DNA from: UBA4246 sp045113695
GTDB taxonomy: Bacteria; Bacillota; Clostridia; Christensenellales; Aristaeellaceae
Direction of reading: 5' to 3'
DNA length: 64,000 nucleotides
Assembly (NCBI GenBank): GCA_045113695.1
Contig: JBGUJG010000102.1
Location: 86,168 to 150,167, forward strand
Part shown: positions 57,411 to 64,000 of the stretch, one piece after another
Layout: every line of letters begins with the position of its first letter
Position numbering within the stretch: the stretch's first letter is position 1
Made by a program: the position numbers and the translations under genes
The notes under the pieces: generated by a model
Told to the model about the DNA's origin: nothing
Databases searched by the model: none
What the model saw: only the letters and a program-made list of their open reading frames with translations

Positions 57411-58339
57411 CTCGCCGCGAACGCGTGCCAGTCTCCCCTGGCTGTGCTTTCCAGGATCTCGTAGCCGGCATCCAGCAGGGCCTTTTCCACGTCCGCCGCG
57501 GCTTCTTCGATGATGCCGGAGCAGACGAACAGGCCGCCGGGGTTCAGGTGGGCGGTCAGCGGGGCCGCCAGCATCTGAATGACCGGGGCCAGGATGTTGG
57601 CGGCGGCAAAGTCGAACCGCTCATGGAGGCCCTGCAGCAGGTCTCCCTCCCGGACGTCGATCCGGCCGGACAGGCCGTTCATTGCCACGTTTTCCTTCGC
57701 CACGCGGACGGCGTCCGGGTCGATGTCGACGGCGACCACGTCCGCGGCCCCCAGCAGGGCGGCGGCGATGGCCAGGATGCCCGAGCCGGTGCCCACGTCC
57801 AGCAGCTTTCCGCCCCGGTAATACTTTTCGATCAGCCCGATGCACAGGGCGGTCGTCTCATGGGTGCCGGTGCCGAAGGCCATGCCCGGGTCGATCTCGA
57901 TGATCAGGTCGCCGGGCTTTTTGTCCCAGCTCTCCCAGGTGGGCTTGACCACCAGGTGCTCGGACACCCGGAAGGGCTTGAAATACTGCTTCCAGTTTTC
58001 GGCCCAGTCCTCCTCCCGGATGGAACCGGTGGACAGGGTCAGCGCGCCCAGGGCCCCGGCGCTGTCCGCCGCCTTCAGCCCTTCCAGCCGGGCGCGGATG
58101 GCTTCCAAGGCGGCGACGGCCTCCGAAGCTTCAAACCAGGCTTTGACCTGCACGTCCTCCGGTGCCTGCTCGATCAGCTCCCGGTCCATCAGCTCCCAGT
58201 TTTTCCCGGGCTTGTCCGGGTCCGGCAGGTCGTTCCGGTCGATGATCTGCGTCCCCGCCGCCCCGTTTTCCATCAGGATTTCCGATACCGTTTCCGCCCC
58301 GAAGGTGGTGGTGGAAACCGTCAGTTCGATGTAGTCCAT
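57401..58339 (-). CDS. prmA: Ribosomal protein L11 methyltransferase PrmA
   Basis: A 312-residue protein methyltransferase that modifies L11. It has the N-terminal recognition domain, PGMAFGTGTHETTALC, the AdoMet motif LLDVGTGSGILAIAAALLG and the catalytic-region motif ANILAPVI. Translated just after rlmH (12 bp gap) on the same strand, with rsmE following, so three modification genes form one cluster. Confidence 0.93.
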   Translation of the reverse strand: MDYIELTVSTTTFGAETVSEILMENGAAGTQIIDRNDLPDPDKPGKNWELMDRELIEQAPEDVQVKAWFEASEAVAALEAIRARLEGLKAADSAGALGALTLSTGSIREEDWAENWKQYFKPFRVSEHLVVKPTWESWDKKPGDLIIEIDPGMAFGTGTHETTALCIGLIEKYYRGGKLLDVGTGSGILAIAAALLGAADVVAVDIDPDAVRVAKENVAMNGLSGRIDVREGDLLQGLHERFDFAAANILAPVIQMLAAPLTAHLNPGGLFVCSGIIEEAAADVEKALLDAGYEILESTARGDWHAFAARKK

Positions 58340-58351
58340 ATTTTTTCCTTT

Positions 58352-58828
58352 CTACTTATGATACCTTTCTCCCGCCAGGATCTTCCTCGCCCGGTAGAGC
58401 TGCTCCAGCAGCATGATCCGCGCCAGCTGGTGCGGGAAGGTCATCGGGGACATGGACAGTTTTGCGTCCGCCCTTTGGGTCACCGCTTCGGACAGGCCCA
58501 GGGAACCGCCGATTACGAACACCGTTCGCCGGCCGTCCTGGTCCCGGCCGGACAGGAAGCGCGACAGCTTTTCGCTGCTCCATTCCGGAGCGTCGATGCA
58601 CATCGCCACGACGAAGTCGTCCGTCCGCAGATGGGAAAGGATCGCTTCCCCTTCCCGCTTTTTGATTTTGTCCCGGTCCGCATCCGAGGCGTTCTGGGGC
58701 TCGGGCAGATCCGGCAGCTCGATGATCTCCAGTTTCGTCAGCCGGGTCAGGCGCTTTTCATATTCGGCGGCCGCGTCCCGCCAGTATTTTTCCTTCAGTT
58801 TTCCGATGCAGAGGATGGCTTCTGACAT
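58352..58828 (-). CDS. rlmH: 23S rRNA pseudouridine-1915 N3-methyltransferase RlmH
   Basis: A 158-residue SPOUT enzyme, the family's normal size. It has FVIGGSLGLSEAV and the C-terminal PHQLARIMLLEQLYRA...YHK tail. ATG 58828 (MSEAILCIG) is preferred to 58834 because GGAG lies 6 bases before it. In several Bacillota rlmH lies near the replication origin; compare the DnaA-box cluster at 59662. Confidence 0.93.
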   Translation of the reverse strand: MSEAILCIGKLKEKYWRDAAAEYEKRLTRLTKLEIIELPDLPEPQNASDADRDKIKKREGEAILSHLRTDDFVVAMCIDAPEWSSEKLSRFLSGRDQDGRRTVFVIGGSLGLSEAVTQRADAKLSMSPMTFPHQLARIMLLEQLYRARKILAGERYHK

Positions 58829-58903
58829 GTTCATCTCCGGAATGGTGGGGAAGGGATCAGGAATTAGGAATTAGGAGTTATCAGGCATTGGATGATATGG
58901 CAG

Positions 58904-59554
58904 TCAGGTCATGGCTGTCAGCCAGTCCGCCAGGTCATCCAGCGACGGCAGCACCAGGTCGCAGTACGGCCGGAGCTCTTCGGTGCACGGCGCCAGGTCG
59001 GGCACCATGCACACCGTCATCCCTGCCGCCCGCCCGGCGCGGACGCCGCTGGGGCTGTCCTCCACCACCAGGCAGTTTTCCGGCTTTTCGCCCAGCCGCT
59101 CCGCCGCCAGCAGAAAGATATCCGGCGCCGGCTTGGAGCGGGCGCACTCGATGCCGCTGACCACCCGGTCAAAACGGTCATAGATGCCCGCTCCCTCCAG
59201 ATAGACCCGGATCGTCTCCGGCCCGCTGGACGAGGCGACGGCCCGCGGGACGCCCATCTGATCCAGCGTATCCAGGATCCGGTTTACGCCCTTCATCAGC
59301 GGGATTTTTCCTTCCCCGCCCAGGGAAACCAGTTTTTCCCGGATCCTGCGGAACATCTCCTGCACGTCCAGCCCGGGGCAGATCCCTTCGTAAAGCGCCT
59401 CGCTGGCGGCCCAGGTGATTCCCAGGGTCCTGAGCACCACGCTCTCCGGGATTTCAAACCCCATCTCCCTGGCCGTTTCGCAGGTGAGGGAAACCCCCAG
59501 CTTTTCGCTGTCCGTCAGCACCCCGTCCATATCGAAAATAACCGCCCGGATCAT
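58904..59554 (-). CDS. HAD-family phosphatase (beta-phosphoglucomutase-like)
   Basis: A 216-residue HAD hydrolase. Motif I is DMDGVLTDSE near residue 8, motif II is ASSS, and motif III/IV is KPAPDIF and VVEDSPSGVRAG. The alpha-helical cap is of the phosphoglucomutase/phosphatase type. It would act on a small sugar phosphate or similar compound; the substrate is unknown. GGAGGAAAG precedes the ATG at 59554; the longer frame has no ribosome site. Confidence 0.85.
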   Translation of the reverse strand: MIRAVIFDMDGVLTDSEKLGVSLTCETAREMGFEIPESVVLRTLGITWAASEALYEGICPGLDVQEMFRRIREKLVSLGGEGKIPLMKGVNRILDTLDQMGVPRAVASSSGPETIRVYLEGAGIYDRFDRVVSGIECARSKPAPDIFLLAAERLGEKPENCLVVEDSPSGVRAGRAAGMTVCMVPDLAPCTEELRPYCDLVLPSLDDLADWLTAMT

Positions 59555-59661
59555 CCGCTTTCCTCCGTCTTCCGTTTTCCTTCCAAGCATACCATTGAAC
59601 CCGGCCGAACGCAAGACAGCCTGTTACAATTTTATGTCTTTTCTCAGAACGATCCGTCGCT

Positions 59662-59764
59662 TTTTCCACATTATCCACAGGGTTATCCACAGTTTTCAGC
59701 CTGAAAACGCCGTTCGCTCAGCGTTTCTGTGGATATTTACCGAAATGTAACAGAGTTATCCACA
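59662..59764. promoter_or_regulatory. Cluster of DnaA-box-like sites
   Basis: TTATCCACA occurs exactly at 59671, 59683 and 59756; TTTTCCACA at 59662 is one base off; the inverted TGTGGATAT at 59728 is one base off. Five sites in 103 bp, with no gene across them. dnaA and dnaN are not in the window, so this is not shown to be the origin. Confidence 0.6.
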
Positions 59765-59831
59765 GGCAGAAAAACTCATAAAACGAGCCGGCAGCTGTTT
59801 CGCGCTGCCGGCTCATCTGCTATGCTGCTGC

Positions 59832-61820
59832 TCAGAACAGTTCCTTCCCGCTGCTCTCCTTATCGGCGAACGGTCCGGGCAGGACGTTCAGGCCCCGGTG
59901 GTTGCCCAGGTAGTCGGTGTTGAACAGGATGTCCGTCCTGTCGGGATTTTCGTAGCGCTCTTCGGGCTCAAAGGCCTTGCCCAGGGTGTCGGAGGACACC
60001 ATGGACACGCTGAAATCCCACAGGTAATCGTACACGTTGGTGCGCAGGACGGGCCGGCCGTCCTTTTCGGTCAGCTCCACGACCACGCCGCCGTCCTCGT
60101 TGACCAGGCCGTGCTGCTCGTTTTTGCAGGGCTTGGCCCCGTTCAGGTACACATTGCCCCGGCACCAGACGGGCAGCTTGCCGGCGTGCGCCGGGCCCAG
60201 CTTCCTCATGTTGGGCACGTCGGTGTCCATGTCAAACTGCTGGATCCAGTCCTCATAGGTGGGATAAATGTCCATCACCTGGGTGCCGACGATCCGGTTT
60301 TCGCTGAAGGACTGGCTGGAATCGCTGTCGGACAGGACGGTCACGTTTTCCGCCGGATACTTCTGCACGAAGATGTTGTTGTAGAAGCGGTCGTCCCCGT
60401 GCAGGATGGTCATGAACCCCATCACCTCGGTGCGGTGCGGGATGTGGTAGGGGGTGTAGCGGTCGCCGGTGCCGCCGTCCACGCTGGTGAAGGAGCCGCA
60501 GATCAGGTTGTGCACCATCGCCACGCCCTGGGTCGCCATCCGGAGGGACACGTCGGACAGCAGGATGTTGTTGTCGATCAGCGTCGGGCCGTGGCCGACC
60601 TCCACGAAGATATCCTGGCTCATCATGCCGCCCTTGAGGATCTCGGCGTTCTCCGGCTTCTGGTTGTCGTGCAGGAGGTTCTGGGTGATGCGGGTGCCCT
60701 GGGCCTCCCAGTCCGTCCAGATGCCCATCGTGCAGTGGTGGATGTGGTTGCGCCGCATGATCACGTCAATGGCCGCGTGCAGTTTGATGCCGGCGATCTC
60801 GGCCCCGCCCAGCTCCATCATGTTGTTGATGTGGTGGATGTGGTTGTCCTCGATCACGCTGAACACCGCGCCCATCCGGCCGATGATGCCGCCCTGCTCG
60901 CAGTGGTGGATGTTGTTGCGCCGGATGATGTGGCCGCCGACCTTTTCCTTGAGCCAGCCGTGATACTGGCCGCGGCAGACGGCGTCCCGCTCCATCTGGG
61001 TGGGGGATTTCACGTGTTTGACGGTGAAATAATGGTCGTTGTCCGGGTCCAGATACTTGCCCAGGCAGATGCCCGCGCATTTGCTGCCCCAGATTTCGCA
61101 GTCCTCAATGATCCAGCCTTTGGACCAGTGCGGGCCGATCATGCCGTCCTGGTAGGCGGCCGGCGGGGCCCAGGTGGTCGCCGCCTGGCAAACGGTGAAG
61201 CCGGACACCGTAATGTATCCAACCCCCGTCTTGTCCGGCCAAAAGCACTCCCGGCGGACGGTGATCTCGACGTTTTCCCTGTTCGGGTCCGCCCCCTGGA
61301 AATTGCAGAAGAACACGGTCTCGTTCCCGTCCTGCTCGGCGTACCATTTGCGGGTCGACTTTTCCTGGTTCCAGGAACATTTGTAGATTTCGCCCTTCGC
61401 CGCTTCCTCGGCGGAGGCGGCCTCATAGAGAGCTTCCCCGTTCAGCCACACGCAGCCGGTATGCTTGGACTTGCCGGCGAAATACCAGTCGCCGTACACA
61501 TAGGTGGTGTAGGGATTGTAGTTTCCGAACACCCCGTTGTCCACCCGCGCGGTCCAGAGGCCGTTATCCAGCTGCTTCCAGCCTTTGAGCACCTCCGCCC
61601 CGGAGATGACCGCCCCGAGCGGCTCCTCACTCCTGTAAACGATCCGGGCATCCTCCGTGCCGGCATTGACCGGGTTGACGTATTCCCGGTACATGCCCGG
61701 GGCGACCGATACGGTGTCCCCCGCCCGTGCGGCCTTCGCCGCCTCGCTGATCCGCTTATAGGGCCGTTCCTTCGTGCCGTTGCCGTCCAGACCGGCATTG
61801 GCGTTCACATAGATGATCAT
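59832..61820 (-). CDS. Right-handed beta-helix protein (glycoside-active-like)
   Basis: A 662-residue protein with no signal peptide. It starts MIIYVNANAGLDGNGTKERPYKRISEA, the DUF1565-like opening of many beta-helix carbohydrate enzymes. Repeated NHIHH, NIHH and NLLHDN coils mark the helix between about residues 200 and 480. The size and lack of export suggest an internal glycosidase or lyase acting on imported oligosaccharides (GH141-like enzymes are one group with this fold); the catalytic residues are not identified. GGAGGAG precedes the ATG. Confidence 0.65.
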   Translation of the reverse strand: MIIYVNANAGLDGNGTKERPYKRISEAAKAARAGDTVSVAPGMYREYVNPVNAGTEDARIVYRSEEPLGAVISGAEVLKGWKQLDNGLWTARVDNGVFGNYNPYTTYVYGDWYFAGKSKHTGCVWLNGEALYEAASAEEAAKGEIYKCSWNQEKSTRKWYAEQDGNETVFFCNFQGADPNRENVEITVRRECFWPDKTGVGYITVSGFTVCQAATTWAPPAAYQDGMIGPHWSKGWIIEDCEIWGSKCAGICLGKYLDPDNDHYFTVKHVKSPTQMERDAVCRGQYHGWLKEKVGGHIIRRNNIHHCEQGGIIGRMGAVFSVIEDNHIHHINNMMELGGAEIAGIKLHAAIDVIMRRNHIHHCTMGIWTDWEAQGTRITQNLLHDNQKPENAEILKGGMMSQDIFVEVGHGPTLIDNNILLSDVSLRMATQGVAMVHNLICGSFTSVDGGTGDRYTPYHIPHRTEVMGFMTILHGDDRFYNNIFVQKYPAENVTVLSDSDSSQSFSENRIVGTQVMDIYPTYEDWIQQFDMDTDVPNMRKLGPAHAGKLPVWCRGNVYLNGAKPCKNEQHGLVNEDGGVVVELTEKDGRPVLRTNVYDYLWDFSVSMVSSDTLGKAFEPEERYENPDRTDILFNTDYLGNHRGLNVLPGPFADKESSGKELF

Positions 61821-61938
61821 GGGTGGTCTCCTCCAGTCCGTTTGTTTATTATTAGAACTGATTCCGCAGTATTGATGTGGTTTTGCCGATAACAGTATAA
61901 AAGCGGTTCTTCAGATTGTCAATCGGCTTTTTATTGTT

Positions 61939-62187
61939 TCAGGTTCCTTTCCGAGGTTCGGGTTCGTGGTAAAAAATCAGGGTTATAGCCCCGAAACACA
62001 ATGTTTTTCTTCTTCCAGACACATGCCAATGATTATCTAATATCTTCTTTCCAATAGATTCAATACCTGTCATTTCCCTGATAGAAATACTCTCTTTTTC
62101 CACAATTGTATCTGATTTGTCAAAAGATAGAAAAAATATGCCTCTTGCCAAATCGTTCTGTTTTTTATAAAATCGGTATATCCCCAT
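61939..62187 (-). CDS. Possible 82-residue hypothetical protein in AT-rich gap
   Basis: An open frame in the AT-rich gap between two host genes (MGIYRFYKKQNDLARGIFF..., ending EPEPRKGT). It has no good ribosome site and no family I know. Its low GC matches the surrounding gap. It might be a remnant of a transferred gene or chance. The rest of the 61821-62315 gap holds nothing recognisable. Confidence 0.25.
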   Translation of the reverse strand: MGIYRFYKKQNDLARGIFFLSFDKSDTIVEKESISIREMTGIESIGKKILDNHWHVSGRRKTLCFGAITLIFYHEPEPRKGT

Positions 62188-62315
62188 TTCTTTGCTTAGT
62201 TACATCGATTGGAGAAGAATTGGATGAGTCATGATATTAAGAGGTTTTTTGCTTAGTGCTTATGTTCCTTATAAAAAATGTCATGTAAATAATCTATTGA
62301 TAAAGAGGATTCTCA

Positions 62316-63827
62316 ATGACCCGACTGACGATTTATTTCACTTCCGATACCCACGGCTATCTCTTCCCCACCAGCTTTATCGACGCTGAAGTCCGGCCGA
62401 TGGGCCTTTTGTCCATGCGTTTTCCAAAGGACGGCAACACCCTGGTGATCGACGGCGGAGATACGATCCAGGGCTCCCCGCTGACCTATTACTGTCACGA
62501 GGCGGGCCTGCCCGCCCCCGCCGCTCCGGTGATGAACCGGATGGGCTACGATTACGTGACGCTGGGCAACCACGATTTCAACTACGGCCCTTCCTGGCTT
62601 TCCGGCCACCTGAACGCCCTGAACGCCCCCTGCCTGTGCGCCAACGTGCACGACAGCCAGGGCCGCCTGCGCTTACGCCCCTGGGCGGTGCGGACGATAG
62701 AAAACGGCCTAAAGGTCGGCCTCTTCGGCGTCGTTTCCGACTGGATCAACCGCTGGGAGCGGCCGGAAAACCTGACCGGCATCACCGTGTCCGACCCCCT
62801 GCCCGCCGCCCGGGAGGCCGTCGCCGCCCTGCAGGCCCAGGGGGCTGATCTCATCGTCTGCATCTGCCACAGCGGTCTGGAAAAGGATCCGGACACAGGG
62901 AAGACTGTATCGGATACCGGCGAACACGTCGCCTGTCTCCTGTGCGAGCAGCTGCCCATCGACCTGATGCTGACCGGCCACCAGCACGTCCCCATGGTCA
63001 ATAAGACCTGGGCCGGCGCCCACGTCGTCCAGACCTCCTGCAACGCCATGGATTATATCCGCGTCACCCTGTCCGGAGACGGCGTTTTTCACTCGGAGCT
63101 CTGTCCCGTCACACCCCCCGGGGAGATTTCCGCCGGCGAGCCCGCTCTCTGGGACGGCCTGCAGCGTTTCCTCGCCCGGCCGGTCGGCCGCCTGTCCAGG
63201 CCGCTCCGTCCGGCGCCCCACTTGTATATGGCCTTCAAAGGCTCGGACATCGCCGATTTTTTCAATGCGGTTATGCTCTGGGCCAGCGGGGCGGACCTGT
63301 CCTGCGCCGCCCTGGCCAACCAGGTCAAAGGCTTTGAGGAAGTCGTCACCGTGCGGGATGTGATCGCCTCCTACCCTTACGCCAACACCCTGGTCGTCCT
63401 GTCCGTGGACGGCAGAACCCTCCGCCTGGCCCTGGAACAGTGCGCCCGCTATTTTGAGACCGACGAAACCGGCCTTCTCCGGGTTTCGGACGAATACCTC
63501 AAGCCCAAGCAGGCCCATTACAACTACGACTACTACGCCGGCCTGACCTACGCCTTCGACCTCTCCCGCCCGGCGGGCCACCGCGTCACCAAGATGGAAC
63601 GGAACGGCAGGCCCATTCAGGACGGCGACACCTTCTCCCTCTGCATGTGCAACTACCGGGCCACCGGCGCCGGCCACTATGACTTTTTCGCCTCCCTCCC
63701 CCGCCTGCGCGAGATTCAGACCGAAGTCAGCGAGCTGATCCTGGACTACCTGCGGGCGCACCCGGCCCTCTCCCTGCCGGAAAATCCTCCCTTCACGGTC
63801 ACCGGCGGCAGGCTGCCGGACCTTTGA
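62316..63827 (+). CDS. 5'-nucleotidase/2',3'-cyclic phosphodiesterase-like metallophosphatase
   Basis: A 503-residue two-domain phosphoesterase. The calcineurin-like part has TSDTHGYL, DGGDTIQGSP, TLGNHDFNYG, ICHSG and LTGHQH, supplying the two-metal site. The C-terminal 5_nucleotid_C domain has SGADLSCAALANQ and YPYANTLVVLSVDG. Most relatives are exported, but no signal peptide is seen here, so this one is probably cytosolic and may act on nucleotides or cyclic dinucleotide products. The start lies just after an AAAGAGGATTCTC site. Confidence 0.85.
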   Translation: MTRLTIYFTSDTHGYLFPTSFIDAEVRPMGLLSMRFPKDGNTLVIDGGDTIQGSPLTYYCHEAGLPAPAAPVMNRMGYDYVTLGNHDFNYGPSWLSGHLNALNAPCLCANVHDSQGRLRLRPWAVRTIENGLKVGLFGVVSDWINRWERPENLTGITVSDPLPAAREAVAALQAQGADLIVCICHSGLEKDPDTGKTVSDTGEHVACLLCEQLPIDLMLTGHQHVPMVNKTWAGAHVVQTSCNAMDYIRVTLSGDGVFHSELCPVTPPGEISAGEPALWDGLQRFLARPVGRLSRPLRPAPHLYMAFKGSDIADFFNAVMLWASGADLSCAALANQVKGFEEVVTVRDVIASYPYANTLVVLSVDGRTLRLALEQCARYFETDETGLLRVSDEYLKPKQAHYNYDYYAGLTYAFDLSRPAGHRVTKMERNGRPIQDGDTFSLCMCNYRATGAGHYDFFASLPRLREIQTEVSELILDYLRAHPALSLPENPPFTVTGGRLPDL

Positions 63828-64000
63828 GGCGCCGCTCCTTCCCGGCCGCGTTCCGTCCCGCCGGCCGGGAAGGGACAGATTGTCTTTTTCCCCGCCGTCC
63901 CTGACAAATCAGAAAAATTGTTGAGTTATAATACATCGGTAACAAGGGTATAGAAAAACAGAGAGTCAAGTGATAAAGTAATGTCGCCAAACAAAAACCA
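63828..64000 (+). other. Intergenic end of window with possible promoter
   Basis: No gene is seen. TATAAT at 63927-63932 has a poor -35 region (CTGACA at 63901, 20 bp away). It may drive a gene beyond the window. Confidence 0.35.

Noticed and set aside
59898..61892. 664-codon plus-strand frame opposite the beta-helix gene
   Set aside because: The beta-helix repeats and ribosome site on the minus strand are convincing; this frame has none.

Overview
The window reads as chromosomal DNA of a GC-rich member of the Bacillota (Clostridia, probably an anaerobic gut or rumen lineage). The signs are an hrcA-grpE-dnaK-dnaJ cluster behind a CIRCE operator, two T-box riboswitches, strong AGGAGG ribosome sites, a probable pyrophosphate-type phosphofructokinase, a clostripain-family protease, and many sugar and peptide ABC transporters. 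No species can be named from the sequence alone.

Positions 1 to about 9600 are a different block with lower GC. They hold the right end of an integrated element whose other end lies before the window. It carries a DNA methyltransferase (cut by the window edge) overlapping an HNH-type nuclease gene, a WYL regulator, a LexA-like self-cleaving repressor with its own promoter and operator, a small zinc-ribbon protein, about 1.2 kb of non-coding DNA with strong hairpins and a diverged ~90-bp repeat array, a 50-residue protein, an HTH protein preceded by a two-way hairpin, and a secreted module (metallo-beta-lactamase-fold protein, SH3-like protein, CFI-box protein). The element ends inside a yifB/comM-type gene, which is cut at its conserved MN(PCPCG) position, so the insertion site is visible.

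Positions 9600-20600 are housekeeping genes: truncated yifB/comM, a TetM/EF-G-like GTPase, a TPR-like protein, phosphofructokinase and the heat-shock cluster. Positions 20600-36200 hold a large secreted M23/ricin-like protein, a STAND NTPase, a TrpXYZ-like ABC transporter, a Dabb-domain gene behind a T-box whose specifier reads UGG (Trp), prolyl-tRNA synthetase behind a second T-box (specifier probably CCC), a divergent sucrose hydrolase/fructokinase pair, and enolase.

Positions 36400-56500 hold an SH3-like secreted protein, a membrane-anchored C11 protease with Thr-Pro-Arg repeats, a trehalose-6-phosphate hydrolase-like GH13 enzyme, a sugar ABC transporter operon ending in a sugar-phosphatase-like gene, a PrpR-like regulator with a degenerate AAA domain, a divergent peptide ABC operon with fused ATPases, a mannonate dehydratase-like protein and a Gfo/Idh/MocA dehydrogenase. 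Positions 56500-64000 hold three RNA/protein methyltransferases (rsmE, prmA, rlmH), a HAD phosphatase, a cluster of DnaA-box-like sites, a cytosolic beta-helix protein and a 5'-nucleotidase-like enzyme.

Much of the host part serves sugar and peptide use: binding protein, permeases and matching hydrolase or phosphatase sit together. Dispersed repeats of about 300 bp, and simple foldback repeats, occupy several intergenic gaps. I saw no tRNA, rRNA, CRISPR array or complete transposase gene.
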